Source of the DNA: Hansfordia pulvinata
Taxonomy: Eukaryota > Ascomycota > Sordariomycetes > Xylariales
NCBI GenBank assembly: GCA_006538405.1
Contig: BJKQ01000006.1
Location: 2,565,001 to 2,629,000, forward strand
Direction: 5' to 3'
Length of the DNA: 64,000 nucleotides
A program made the position numbers and the translations under genes. Numbering within the stretch: the stretch's first letter is position 1; each line of letters starts with the position of its first letter. The notes under the pieces are model-generated. The model saw nothing but the letters and a program-made list of their open reading frames with translations, had not been told where the DNA came from and made no database searches. Shown one piece after another: positions 1-12,500 of this stretch.

Positions 1-1087
1 TTAGCGCACCCAAGCGTGACAAATAATCGGTTTCCCCGGGTCCCTGTCGCCTCTAGTCTCGGAACAGCCATGTGTGTGCCCTGCCAAAGGGCTGTCGCGA
101 GATGCCGCCGCCGTGTGCCTGGTCTGCAAATGGAAGTGTATGGTGCATAGGTGCAGATGTCGAACGGCCGAGGCCCTCTCCGAGACCCTCTCATTTGCGC
201 CCTCACGGCCCTCCAGAAGCGGCTTTGCAGGTCTACGAGTACTGCTGGTCTCAGAGTCTCATCTCCGCCGCGGTCGGTGGTTGGAAAAGTTGCGCGGCGC
301 CAAACGCCTCCTGGGGCTTGCGAGCGACCGTCATCGATTCCTCGAACGGAAGAGAGCCCGCAAAGAGAGCTCTCAGGGGCCGCCGCTGCCGCCGTCAGCT
401 TTTCTCGCGCCGACGAATCGCAGATTGCCGCGGCCGCTGGTCAATTGAGTTCCCGATAGTGCGGACAGATCGGATGGGCCAGGCGCCGGCCAGCGCCAGC
501 GTTAGGCCCGTCGCTGCTCGGATGACGAGATCGCGAACCCGACTACTGTCGACTACCCAACGCCGACGTCAGCCACGTCAAATTCCCCGGGGCAGCAACA
601 GGAGCCGTCGCTCTGTGAAGCGGCCGCAATCACCGCATCCTTCCGCGGCGCCATCTCGAACGCGTGTGCGCGAGAAAGAGAGAAAGAGAGAGAGGGAGAG
701 AGAGGGAGCGCGGGCCAACAAAGCAGCGCACCCGGGGATTTGATGCGCTTACACAAATCTTGCCGACGGTCCGGGGCTCCGCCGTCTTGGTGGGCCACTC
801 ATGGTGGAGAATCAAAATTTGGAATAGCTCCGAAGGCAGCTGCTGCGGATGGCCTCGACAAAGACTATACGCCGCCGCCGACTTACACGACGCAGAGCCG
901 AGTATAAGAGGACCATGTCGGACCTCCCAGCTCTCACTCCTCTCCAGAGGAAGGACAGCGCCGCATCTAACAACCAGAGCATCTCAGTGAAGGATAGAAA
1001 AACCAGGCTGGGAAACCCATCGTCGTTGTCGTCGTCGTCGTCGCCGCCGCCGCCGTCATCTTCAGCAACATCGTCATCGTCGTCATC
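1..1087. other. Left-end non-coding stretch / hydrolase promoter
   Basis: I see no supportable gene here; the open frames are short, have no ATG of good context and overlap one another. A purine GA tract lies at about 671-710. A TATAAG element at 903-908 sits about 180 bp before the hydrolase ATG. A GTC/GTT/GCC trinucleotide-rich tract at about 1020-1087 runs directly into that ATG and would be 5' UTR. Confidence 0.6.
903..908 (+). promoter_or_regulatory. TATA-like element of hydrolase gene
   Basis: TATAAG lies about 180 bp upstream of the hydrolase start at 1088. Position and strand fit a TATA box. Fungal TATA boxes are variable, so this is a modest inference. Confidence 0.35.
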
Positions 1088-2535
1088 ATGGTTCACATCG
1101 CTCTGACGAGTCTGTTGTCCGCCGGCGTGGCCGCCGCCGCGGCCGTCGGCAGCAACCAAGACCGCAACTGCCGCGAGGTCAAGGTGCCCGTCACCATCTC
1201 GGCGCGCAACGCGAAATTCAACCTCAAGGCGCCGTCCAACGACATCGAAGTCACCGACTTTGCCCTCAACATGGTCCAGGCCGGCACCAACTACACCAAG
1301 AATATCCTTGAGGGCGTAAGCCTCCCCCGCTTTCCCTGCTCCCACCCTCCCAAGCCTCATTCCCGCCCCCCTTCTCCCCCTTTCCCACGCGCTGACTCGT
1401 CCGACGCCCCCCCTCCCAGTACGCCACCGTCAACGGCACCTACTCGATCGCCGCCACCTACTGCGAGCCCAAGACCGGCGGCCACGGCAGCAAGGCGCCC
1501 CTGCAGATCCTGACGCACGGCGTCGGCTTCGACCGCTCGTACTGGGACTTCCCCTACGCCAACCACAACTACAGCTACGTCAACGCGGCGCTGGCCCGGG
1601 GCTACGCCACGTTCGCCTACGACCGCCTGGGCCTGGGCCAGTCGTCGCGCGGCGGCGCCGTCGACGAGATCCAGGCCGACCTCGAGGTGGCCGCGCTCGA
1701 CGCACTCACCAGGAAGCTGCGCGCCGGCGAGGTGGCCGGCTGCGGCGCGCCCGGCGAGCGCCGCGGCACCGTGTACCACGTCGGCCACAGCTTCGGCTCC
1801 TTCCAGACCGCCGGCCTGGTCAACCGCGACCCCCGCCGCCAGCGACGGCATCGCCCTGACCGGCTTCAGCCAGGTCTTCCAGTACATGCCCAGCTTCCTC
1901 TTCGGCGCCAACCTGCGCCTCGCCCGCACCCTCTCCCCGGCCCTCGCCTCCTACCCCGACGGCTACATGGCCTCGGGCGACCCCAGCGCCATCCACTCCC
2001 AGTTCCTGTCCCCCGGCGACTTCGACCCCGAGGTCCTGAAGCTGGCTTTCAAGACGCAGGCCCCCGTCACCGTCGGCGAGCTCATGACCCTCAACGCCCC
2101 CGTCGGCCAGGGAGAGATCCCCTTCAAGGGACCCGTCACCATCGTGACTGGCGGTAAGTAATAAGCCCTAGCGACCGATCCCGTTTCCTAGCGACTTTGC
2201 TCGGCAGACGAATGGTTAGATTGAGAAGAACATCTGACGCTGACTCTCTCTCTCTCTCTCAAATACCAGACCGCGACCTTTCCTTCTGCGGCGGCAACTG
2301 CTCCGCCACGAACCCCCCGGCACCTTACATGTCCAAGAAGACCTTTGCCTCCGCCAGCGATTTCAAGGTCACCATCATCCCCGGCGCCGGTCACGGGCTG
2401 AATCTTGTAAGTTTCCACATTGAGGGAATTTGGGGGAAAGAAAGCATTTCTAACCCTTTCTCGCAGGAGTACACGCACCCGCAGACGTACGCCGCCGTCC
2501 TGGACTTTTTCGACGCCCAGAAGTCCAAGGCATGA
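1088..2535 (+). CDS. Secreted alpha/beta-hydrolase (apparent frameshift)
   Basis: Probable secreted serine hydrolase of the alpha/beta-hydrolase fold; substrate unknown. Exons are 1088-1315, 1420-2153, 2270-2406 and 2467-2535, with GT-AG introns. The first ~20 residues are a hydrophobic signal peptide (MVHIALTSLLSAGVAAAAAV). A conserved HGVGFDRSYWDFPY block resembles the oxyanion-hole region. GHSFGS holds the likely nucleophile Ser (about residue 200), and GAGHGLNL near the C-terminus holds the likely catalytic His. The frame breaks in the run of five C at 1830-1834: upstream it reads GLVNRDP, and one base over it resumes as ASDGIALTGFSQ. Removing one C gives a 388-residue protein, a normal family length. 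The break is either a homopolymer sequencing error or a true lesion that would remove the acid and His. A CT repeat lies in intron 2. Confidence 0.8.
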
Positions 2536-3463
2536 GCGCAGAAAAGGCGGGGGAATTCGCTGATCTCATGGTGCATGGTTCATTTGAACTGATTGGATGA
2601 GGACCATGAAATAATGACTTCAAAGAGGCGGTGTGCGAGTTGAATATCTTGGGGAATCGGTCTGCTTCGAATTATAAGGCTATGCATAAAGCTATTTTCT
2701 TTCCCTTTACATATTTTAGTGAACTTCAAGCGAAAAAGGTTTCTGCCCCGTTGCCCGGCTTGTTCTCATGTCTTCTTGGACCTTTCGTCGTTCCATGCAT
2801 TACCGTGGCTGCGCATGATTCTAAGTTTACTATAAACCCCTTACCCTGGAGTCTTATTGGCCTCACACGACTGGTGCTTCACACGGTGCCCGGAGCTTCA
2901 CACGGTGCAACGAACCTCTTCCAGTCCGTTGACATGGATTTGGGGTTTTGCCCACTTGACCATTCATAACTGGCTTTCAAGAGGTTCTATGATGCCGAAA
3001 ACGATGCTACAAGTCTTATAGGCGGGCGAAGGAGGCTCATAATTGTGACCTCGATTGAGGGCCTAGGGAGAATGCATTCTTCTTCTAAGCAAAATACAGC
3101 AACAACACCAACATACAGGGGTATCAATGCAACCAGTCCCATTGTGCGGGTAGGAAAGACCCCGCCATAAACCTCCTCTCACTGCTTGGCTGCCCCACTC
3201 CTCACTCTTGTTGCCGAGCCGGGACTACTCGTACGTCCACTCAGCGGACACAGAGGGTCAAAATCTCAGAGACCCAAATTATTATTGCCATCGTCGTCGT
3301 TGGCTGTGTTGTTAAATGCCATATTCATAACGTGGTTCAAGATCGCGGGGTTAAGTGCTGGCGTGGGGCCGTGACCTGGTGGATGGGGCAGAGCCACGGC
3401 GTCAGCCGGGTCGTCGTTATCGTCCGACTCCGAATCAACCGTTTCTTCATGACGACCAATAGG
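2536..3463. other. Intergenic, convergent 3' ends
   Basis: This is the spacer between the 3' ends of the hydrolase (+) and the F-box gene (-). No gene is seen. A 14-bp direct repeat (GCTTCACACGGTGC) occurs at 2876-2889 and 2895-2908. Confidence 0.6.
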
Positions 3464-5184
3464 TTAGACATCGTTGTCACCAGGATCATGATCCAAGAAT
3501 GATTGCAATATAGTTTCAATGTATGATGATGTGTCTGTGTGAACCGTCGGCTCATTGGCGTTGGGGAGGTATAGGGGGGGATAATGAAGGATGCTTGGAA
3601 TGGAGAACGTTTGGGCAGTGAGGCCGTTGGGCCAAAATTGCATACCTGCTTCGTCTACTTCCATGTCCGAGTCGGGCGTGTCTTGTTGAGGGGGCCATTC
3701 AATCATGATAGTGTCGACGAGATCCTTCAGTGCGCGATCCAAGTCATGGCCCGACCACTTTTTGTCCTTCTGGAGTGGGTATATTCCCGGACTTCTGAAG
3801 AAAACCGAAGGGTTGTGCCACGAGCCGCCGTGTTCTTGGCTGAGCTGGGATAGCTCGATCGATGTCAGAGACAGAGATGATTTGGCCATCTGCGAGAACA
3901 GTTTACTCCACAGATTAACCTGCTCTTCGGACTGGTTCGCCGGAACAAGGAGAGCGAGGCGGTGAAAGCACACTTTTCGCAAAGTGGACTTGTACGCCCG
4001 GAGAGCACCCAAAAGGACGTCTTTGTCAACCGTTCCGTGACCGATGTCGAGCTCTCTCAGCTGGGTAAAGTTGACAGGGCTGGGTGCTGGTGGAAGACTG
4101 GTTGGGCTGAAGGTTGGTGGTGGCTGAGGGGTTGATGCTGCAGCATCATCCCGAGGGCGCTTAGCTAGCCACGACACGATATCGCAGATGACGGCATGGC
4201 TTATGCCACTGAAGTTGATGCGCAAGTGCTCGAGCTTCTTCATCTTGGAAAGAAAGCCTTGGAGGTGGAAGGTCTCACACGATATTGCGCCATCTTCAGT
4301 GCAGGGGTCTTGAATCGTGATGGGGAGCGACGTGGTGGCCAGGTCCAAGAAGACCGTCTTGAGATTAGCTAGGACGGGCTGAATGACAGAATCCAGGTAA
4401 GGCGCGATGTTGAAGGTTGCGTCAGGAAGGCCACAATGGCGCAGGATGGCTTCGAAGCCCTCGGGGCGGGTGGATGATGTCGATCCGATGGCGCGCAGGA
4501 TGGTCAAGAAAACATGGTGAATATAGCCGTTCATGTCGGCATCCAGGGTGTGTGAGCGGCGGGGGGATTCGAGCTCGGAGCCGCCCGTGTCACGGGCGAA
4601 CTTGGCGGCGCCGTAGCTGCGCCAGAGGGCGCGGGGGCCGTCTCGTGAACGGCCGGCGGCGTAGTAGTCACGGATGCCTATGGTGCGAAGGTCAAGCAGG
4701 TTCTGAAGAGCCTCGCGGAGCAGGTCAAAGTCGCGGCCGGAGCTGGTGAGGCTTCTGTGGCTCATGATCTCGGCCGTCAGAGCATTTTTGCGAAGGCCCC
4801 TCTCGGCGGAAGAGGTATGGGTGTTGTTCTGCGGTCCGTAGAGCCAGACGCTGGCGGACCTGGCGGCGGGCTTTTGCAAGCCGATGATGAGATACTTGAG
4901 GCTGGGACCAAGGCGAGACTTTGAGATATCGACGAGGGTCTGGAGGCTGAATTCCGTGAGGATGAACTGCCTCTTAGAAAAGAACTCCTTGGCAAAAGCC
5001 TTGAAGAGGGAGACCTCGACGTGCTTGCAAGTGCGGCGAAGCTGGCCGTACTCGGGGTGGTGAGATAGGACGATATGTGAAGCAAGACCTCGAGGGGCAT
5101 GCTCAGAAGCCTACTGGAACCGTTGGTGGTAGCCATGGCGGCGGCGGAAGCCGGCGGGCCCGCCAGCTGCTGAGGGGAGGCCAT
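3464..5184 (-). CDS. F-box protein (apparent frameshift)
   Basis: Likely substrate-recognition subunit of an SCF ubiquitin ligase; target unknown. From the ATG at 5184 the protein reads through a short low-complexity N-terminus into an F-box (LSMPLEVLLHISSYLTTP). At the G4 run (plus strand 5054-5057) the frame slips by one base. In the neighbouring frame the expected continuation EYGQLRRTCKHVEVSLFKAF appears and stays open to the stop at 3464. One added base gives 573 residues with no intron. After the F-box comes a leucine-rich helical region without other recognised motifs. I chose the 5184 start because a TATA element lies about 50 bp upstream and because residues before it are pure low complexity. 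An error in a homopolymer is more likely than a true null allele. Confidence 0.75.
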
Positions 5185-5234
5185 GGCGAGTCGAGCAGCG
5201 AAGGGGGCGGGCAGTGAGTGGTCCGAGGCAGGGC

Positions 5235-5240
5235 TTATAA
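5235..5240 (-). promoter_or_regulatory. TATA-like element of F-box gene
   Basis: On the minus strand a TTTTATAAG sequence lies about 50 bp upstream of the chosen ATG at 5184. Its position supports that start over an in-frame ATG-less extension further upstream. Confidence 0.4.
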
Positions 5241-5456
5241 AAGGGGTGGAGAGAGACGGGAGGGTGTCGAGAGGATGAGGAGGTGGAGGGGAGCTGGTGG
5301 AGGTGGTGGTGATGGGACTGGAGAGAGGCGCCAACAAGCAAGCAGGAGATGGATCCGGGGCCGACCACAGCCAAGTGCGGGAGGGGAGAGAGGGTTGTTC
5401 AAATAGTCAAGGCCAAAGTCGACAAGATAAGCCAATCGAGGCGACCGACAAACAAA

Positions 5457-5474
5457 CAGGCAGGCAGGCAGGCA
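5457..5474. repeat. CAGG microsatellite
   Basis: Four uninterrupted CAGG units. A second array of the same unit lies about 90 bp downstream. Confidence 0.85.
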
Positions 5475-5562
5475 ACCAGCCAGTCAATAGGACGACGAAA
5501 AGCGAGGCGACGGAAGTGGTGGTGGTTGTGGTGGTGGACCTGGGCTGGCCTGAGCCGAGCAA

Positions 5563-5586
5563 GCAGGCAGGCAGGCAGGCAGGCAG
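5563..5586. repeat. GCAG/CAGG microsatellite
   Basis: About six GCAG units in a row; same unit and orientation as the array near 5457. Confidence 0.85.
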
Positions 5587-7548
5587 CACAGGGGCCGAGA
5601 TCAAGGCGGGCAGTTCCCACGCATCGGGTTGGCGAGGGGGGCCTCGGACGAGGTGGGCGCGTGCACGGGCGGACGTGGCGGGCGTGACGGGCGAGGCGCG
5701 GAGCGCAGAGAGCGGCGTTTCTTGTATGGTGGAGGGTGAGTGGTGTGAGTGATGGGTGTGATGAGGGTTGGGTAAGGTATGGCAGTCCAGCAGCAAGTGA
5801 GGTCTGATGAGCAGCCGTTCGAGGCTGAGATGGGGCCAGGCAAACGTGTGGTTGCCTGCGGTGGTCCAGTAGTAGTCACAGAGTCACCCACCGGTGTCTG
5901 GTCCGTCTCTGCCTTGCCCTTGCTACAGTCAAATGTCGCTGGCTTGCTCGCTTGCTCGCTTGCAGGCTGCCCCAGTTGCTTGCAGATTACCTACATGTCA
6001 CCTTAGGTACTACAGGTTGCAGGTCCCTCGCTCTGTACCTGCCGGTCGTTCGTCTCTGGATGCGTCAAAGTCGTTGCTGCCACATTGGTTGACGCATCTG
6101 CCCAGCCAATGTGCGGCGGTACTTGGGGCAAGAATTTGAAAGGCAGGTCGACCCGGCCGGCCCATTGCTGCTACCTCATACACGCCTACATGCCTTCGAA
6201 TTGTACCTTTCGAGCCTGCTATTGACGGCGGGACTGACTTGGTTCTTTTCGCACGTAGTACCGTACCACTCCTTCGCCTCCAATGCAAGTTTTAGGTCGC
6301 GACCCAACCCAACGCAGCCGTGGCAGCCTCCGCCCGTGGCGCCGCCAGCGAAGCGGTACGAAGTACGAACCCCCGTTTCAGGCACGCACCACGGCGATGA
6401 CATCGGCGGCTTACCTAACACGCCTGCTGAGGTCCTCCGCTCCCGCTCACACCCGCGCCCGCGGTCCAGGGCGATCACGTCGGACCAATGTGAAGGTCGG
6501 CGAACTTGGCATTCTTATCCGTCGTGACCATGATGCCGCCGACTGCCGTGGCGAAGCGAGCAGGGCGAGGGCAAGAGTGCTTTGCTGCATTGCGAAGTCC
6601 TTCGTCTGGCTCTGACTTCTCTGTTGGTCGATCTCTGACATGGAGATATCTGGGTTGCCCTAAGCCCTCAGGATGCCATACTCGTACAAGAAGGGAACAA
6701 AGAGACGGGCTGATCAAAAGTTGGAAGAGTATTATCCGTGCAAGATGGTGAAAACTTGGTAAAAAAAGCCAAAAAACATACAACACCGGGGATTCGCTGG
6801 TCGTCACCGACCCAACTACTAATCCGGCCCTACCTGGCTTATCTATGGGAGAGCGGACGGGATCCCGAGTTTTCCAGATGGTATGGTCATATGTATTGGT
6901 GTTGACAATTGAACCCAATTATATAACCTGGCAAATGGCCTCAACGCACACTTGCAACCTCATCGCTTGCGCCTCCACCAGCTGTCTTGCGCCACTATGC
7001 CCATCAGCCAGGTACTTCCGAGATACTCGTACCTATGGGCCGTCCCGCCCGACGGGGTCATGGGCCGGGGGCCGTGGGCCGGACCTGCCGACTTCGTGTC
7101 GGCACCGTTCGGAGTATACTCGAGGTACGGATACGAGCTGGAACATGAATTCCTGAAAGCAGTGCACCACATCAATATTCGACTCGCATATCGCCATTTG
7201 AAGTCGGCTTGGAAGAGCACGTCCTTGAAACCTCAAGCTTCATCCACGTCCAAGTAACATAGCGACAGCAATCATGTTCTGAAACAAGGGTATCATTGGC
7301 ACGCATAAACTGATAAAAGCTCGACTCGCCTGTATGGATACCTCTCCGAACCTGAGAGGAATAACGAAACCGATGAATCTGAATTATCCACTCTGGACTC
7401 TTCCACTACCATCATGCCCTTTTATTCCACCGCCTCACTCTGGTGCGAGGCAACTCGTGCACGGCTATATAGAACATGCGTTAAACAAAGACATACTCGC
7501 CGCATAACAGGAAACTTAGAAAGGAAAACAATACCCCCAGGTCATCGC

Positions 7549-9591
7549 TCACGCCATCTTGGACACGGTTCCGTACTTGGTCCCCGTGACGGCCTCTTCG
7601 TCTGCCACGTCGCGCACCACCCGTGCGCCGCCCTCTCCAGCGCCCTCGCTGCTGCTGCTGGCGTTGCTGTGGCCGTATGCCACGCTGACGTCGGCCACTC
7701 CGTCTCGAATCTCCAGCCACCGGTCACTGCACGCTGGAATTGGAAACAACCGGCACAGCCCCCAGTACATGAATGACGCGACAATGAAGCCGCAGAAAAA
7801 GTTGAGGTTGTAGATGTACTGGGCGCCCACCGGCACGTCGCGTCCGATCGCACCCGCGAACCCCACGACGTTGATCAAGATGCCCCCGATGTACGCCGCA
7901 TACGCCCGCCAGTTGATCCCCCACGTGTAGTGGTAAGGGCCGGACCGCCGAGCGCTGTACAACTCGGCCACCTCGAGATACCCCCGGCGCACTAGGTAGT
8001 AGTCAGTGCACATGACGCCCGCGATGGAGCTGAGGAAGACCGAGTACGCTGACAGATAAGTCGTGAACTGGTTCGACGATGTCAGCAGGTTGTACGGGCA
8101 CATAGCCAGCCCAACCACCGCGCACACGTAGCCTCCGCGTCGAATATTGATGAACCGCGGCAGCAACGCCGTCATGTCCGATCCCGCCGACACCGAGTTG
8201 GCGGCAATGTTGGTCCCCAGTTGCGCCAGTGCAAACGCGCTTGCTATCACGAATACCCCGAAGCGCCCTGCTGGTCCGCTGTCGTCGATGAACCGCGCGA
8301 GCAGGTCCAGCGGGTTCCAGATCGGATCGCTGCCTGGATAGATGACCACCGAGCTCGAGGATACGAAGATGCCAATAAATGACGTAACCGCGAAGCCCGT
8401 TGGGATCGTGATCAGCTGCGACCACAGCGCGTCCTCTGGCTTGGCTGCGAAGCGCGCAAAGTCCGGGTCGTTGACAATCAGCGTCGCAAAGTTGGCGATC
8501 GAGCTCATGATGCCCTTAACCACCTCCCAACCCAGCTCACTGCCCTGCTTAGTCGCGCCCTGCCGGATGATGGGGCCCGCCCCGCCCGCACGCACCAGCG
8601 CCCATATGAAATAGGCGATGGCCGCGAACGGCACAAAGTAGGCCTTCACTGTGAACAAGTGTCGAATCTTTTGCACCGGGAACCATATGGCCGGCAGTGA
8701 ACAAAACCAGAAGAGGAAGAAGGAGACGTAGTCGGCCACGGTTGTCCCAGACCCGGGCGGAAATGCGTTAGGGTCACCGATGGTTTTGCGGTCCTGTGCA
8801 CGATCCAGTCAGCTCTTGTCGTGTTGACGCGTCTGCTTGAGACGAAGGCACCTACCCAGCTGGTCCATATGCTTCGGATCATGAGATAAACACAGTTACC
8901 TCCGATGTATGACTGGACCCCGTACCAAATGCAAGCTGCGAAAGTCAGCTATGGTCTGAATTGCGAGTGTCTCTTCAAAACCCGGTGCATGTGAAGACCT
9001 ACCCATCGCAGCGCGGTTGAAGACCGGCCAGAGGCAGCCCCAGATCCCAAAGGAGGACCTGCTCATGACGGGGAATCCAATGTGGTAGGTCGCGCCAATG
9101 CGGCCTGTCATGCAGATGAAGCAGCCTGCAATGCCATATCCGACCCAGACACATATCCAGGATTGCCACCACGACAGACCGCCCACGATCATGGACGAGC
9201 TAATCATCCACGTGTTGATATTGAATGAGTCTGCAATCCAGAAGCCGACAAAGTTCCAGGCGCTCCATTGGCGGCGGGCCGGCTCGACAGGTTTCAGGTC
9301 TTCGTTCGTCAACTGGAATCGATTGTCAGGGTTGTTCTTCTTGCGTGCGGCGACCACCGGCAGACCACCGGCAGCGCGTAAAGCGGGCTTTCGGGTGCGG
9401 CGAGAAACGTTTGCAGCGGGCGGTGGCAGGCGAGGCCAAGACGATACGAGTAGTAGTAAAGAATGACCTTACCATGCGCTGAGCGCCAGTCAGCCCTCCT
9501 CGCTCGGCACTTCAAGCCTGTGCACCAGGCTGCTGAATCTGGAGCTGTGGAGCTTCTCCATGGGCAGTATTCGCCCGGTGGCCGTCGCCAT
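7549..9591 (-). CDS. NCS1 (Fur-type) nucleobase/allantoin permease (apparent frameshift)
   Basis: Plasma-membrane proton symporter of the NCS1 family, Fur branch, which imports uracil, uridine, allantoin or related compounds; the exact substrate cannot be read from sequence. Exons on the minus strand are 9591-9473, 9312-9003, 8935-8856 and 8793-7549. Family blocks include [61 protein letters not shown], a [16 protein letters not shown] loop and DYYLVRRG, with about twelve hydrophobic segments. Exon 1 reads [23 protein letters not shown] and then meets a stop. Adding one base in the CCC run at 9494-9496 gives GLTGAQRM, which joins LTNEDL across intron 1 exactly as in the family, for about 584 residues. 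The start may instead be the ATG at 9561. The break is probably a homopolymer error. Confidence 0.82.
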
Positions 9592-12500
9592 GGTTGACGA
9601 CGTTCACTCTGGAGGAGTCGAGATGGTCGCGGAGTCGCCGGAACGGCTGTAGTCGAACGCCGGGCAATTGCGACGCAGTTGGAGGTTTGAGTATTGTTTT
9701 CGACGGGGGCCCGGGAAAGCATATGAGGTCGCATAGGACAGATGACGGATGGGTTACGGCAATGAGCCAGAACTCAAGTGGTGATTTGGGGCTACCCAGG
9801 TCGCGCAAAACGTCTGACCCGCCGTAGCTCTGGTGGCGGGGGATACACTGGTTCCTAGCAACAGGGTCGAACGGGTGAAAGTAGCTCTGCTCAGAGGTGA
9901 TGGATGACCATGTGTGTCGTTGTGGCTGGCCTTACTGACAGATTCCCTTGCTTCATCTACTCTTCCTCACACGACGAAGCAGCAGGAGAGCGAGCAACTG
10001 GGGAGGGGGGGCAGCGCGGGATTTAAGAAGAGAATGGGCAGTTTTTTTGCTCCTCCTTTGTGTATTGTCGCGTTGCGTTGCCATAGATAAGACGCGCCCG
10101 CAACATCATTGCCGGAGCTATCAGAGAGGGATCAGGGAATGCCCGCCTCGTCAGCTGTTGGCTCTGCAGGACATGCACGCCAGATAAGACCCTACCCATC
10201 CCATGCAAGGCATGCCGCGGACTCGTGGGCCGGGCCCTGCCTGTGCTGTGCTTGAACAGGTATGTCCGTAGGCCGGGGGGCTTGTTCGCGTGAGCAAGGC
10301 ACTGCTCTAGGAGTATTCGGGGGTCGCAAGACTGGTGCCATGCCGGTCGTCACGCCGAGGACGGGAGAGACAAGCTGAGGGGCGACTCGGCCCCCCCACA
10401 TGCGTTGATGATGCTTGCTTGCTTCTGGCCGGGGTCTGTGTTCCCTCTGGTGGCTCGGTGGCGGTAGGAGCTTGGCGGGCAGGGCTAGCGGCGATCAGCC
10501 TTTTGGAGCGGGAAGCCATCGAATGCTGGGGGAGAAAGGGCCGAAGATGATTTGCTGGGGCGATATGTAGCCGCCCGGACGAGATAGCCAGCGAGGGTTT
10601 ATTAGACAGCGCGAGAGGTGCAGCCGGCCTCTGTCGGGTCCCAGGAATTGTGCATCTGGCGGCTATCCGCTGCGTGCAATCCCGCCTGGCACATTTTTGG
10701 CAGCCCAGAGACAGAGAGAGAGGGACATGGAAATGGACATGATGATGGTTGGCGAGCAAGTCAAATCTCACGCAGGTGACTCGGTGGCAGTGCTGACCGT
10801 TGTGGAGAGCGGGCGAGGTTGAGGAGAGGCGTGGGAGGCGTGAGCGGGTGGTGGGATCCTGTCAACCGATGCCTGGACACACCTGCGCTGAGATGCTCGT
10901 ACCTGGCTACATGTATGTACCTCTTGCTGGATGCGGCAAGAGCGCGGCACACTCAAAGTGCTCAAGGTCGCATGGAAGTACTCCAGTATCTACCTGACCC
11001 GTACCCACCCCTCGCCGGCATCCACCATTCTGAAGGCCGGGGTTAGAACGGATGTCTGTCACCACAGCGTCTCCGCCGGGAAATGGAGCTCGCCTCGGTC
11101 CCTGTGAACTGCCCGGAGACCTGACCTTCCATTGGCAATGCTCGCCGCATCGGCGCCCCATGCTGCCTAGCAGAGCCTGCCGTGCAGTACTCGCCCACGC
11201 TTGCCAGCATTTGCCCATGGATGTATGCACACTGGCTGCAGGCTAGAGGCTGTGGTGGCCAAAGTCATCCGCGTTACATGGAGTGGATTCGAGTCTCCCC
11301 ATCAAATGGATCCTCACCAGGTCCCTGGATGCCTGGGCGTTCGAGCCTGCAGCGGGCGAATTGGATAGCGTGCAGTGGGCCAGATAGGGCTCTCTACCTA
11401 CGAGTAAGCACGCTAAGGTTCATCTACATGGACGACGGGAGGGCCCTCCATACTTGAATGTATGGATGTACGAGTAGGTACCTGATCTTCGTTTTAAGAG
11501 GTATATGTACTCGTATGTCGCGCGGAGATGGAACGGAGGTGCTCGTGCGCCTCTCTCTTTTCTCCTGTCCGCGATATCTCTGATCGATGCCGTTGCCGGC
11601 GTAGGAAGCCAAGCCACCCTCCCTCCGAGAAACAAGCCTCTGCGCGCCGTCACTTCCGTATGGCAGGCCCCCCTCCCCAAGATCAGGATCGCGAATGCAT
11701 GGATCTACCTGCAAAGATCAACATACCAGAGACCCTTGACCTCGGCTGGCGACGCAGAGACGTGCGGGGGGGAAGGTGGACAGTGTCCGTGCCCGCAAGC
11801 AACGTTCCACGAAGAAGGAAATGGAAGCTTGCACAGGACCGGCGAGGGGGCGGTCGGTTGCGGCGATCGTGACGACAAGACCGAGTCGTCACAAGTGTCC
11901 GGCGTGCACAGGACAGGGCCGCTCGATCTGCGAGGCTCTCTAGCAGGGGACATCATGATGAAGCCAAGCAACTCCGAATGTGTGCCGGGTAGGGTCCTGC
12001 GAATGGACGCTTCGATTCCGAGATGGAAAGTATAACGACCCTCTGGGCATCGCGATACAAAGCTTCTCCGTGAGGGTATTCAGATACATACCATACCATC
12101 CATCGGTACGAGTACCTGCGACCCCCCCGCAAACGTCGAAACCCCCACTAGAGGAGGAGAGATAGGCGTGTGTGGCGTGTCGACGCCGACATAGATAAGC
12201 TGCCTCGACGGGAGCACTTCCAAGGTGACAGTACTAGCTACGAGTAATATAAAGTTTCTACGGAAGCGGGCGGGATGCGACCACGCGACGTGGGTGCGAC
12301 AAACGTGGTGCTGATAAGGAACGGAACATGACTGTACGGATAAGTAGCTGATATCCCACTTTGGGCTGATGAGCAGGTCTGGTCCAGGTTAGGTTGGCCT
12401 CCAGTTCCAATGGATCTGCACTAGACCTGAGGTACGAGCACCATGTGCCCAAGGCAACCGCGTGGAGGTACTTGTAGTTGTAGGAGGTATCGGGAACTGC

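Larger units (their letters stand above)
5185..7548. other. Intergenic with tetranucleotide repeats
   Basis: No convincing gene lies between the F-box gene start and the permease 3' end. The stretch holds two CAGG/GCAG microsatellites, a GGT-rich tract at about 5516-5536, and TACTCGTA 8-mers at 6679 and 7024. Open frames here are short and lack recognisable protein features. Confidence 0.55.

Noticed and set aside
72..743. 223-residue plus-strand frame at the left end
   Set aside because: It begins at GTG, overlaps two other frames of similar quality, and ends in an Arg/Glu run made by the GA repeat. No domain is recognisable.
5457..5586. CRISPR-like spaced repeats
   Set aside because: These are simple CAGG microsatellites of 4-bp unit with no conserved long repeat. 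The genome is eukaryotic.
9309..9734. 141-residue minus-strand frame as the permease N-terminus
   Set aside because: The shifted frame gives RLEVPSEEG and GLTGAQRM joined by a clean splice to LTNEDL, which fits the NCS1 family. The 141-residue frame reads through the intron.
11280..11360. Possible tRNA, from GATTCGAGTC and GTTCGAGCC that resemble B boxes
   Set aside because: No matching A box or foldable acceptor and anticodon arms were found at the right distance. The same holds for similar strings near 12008 and 55980.
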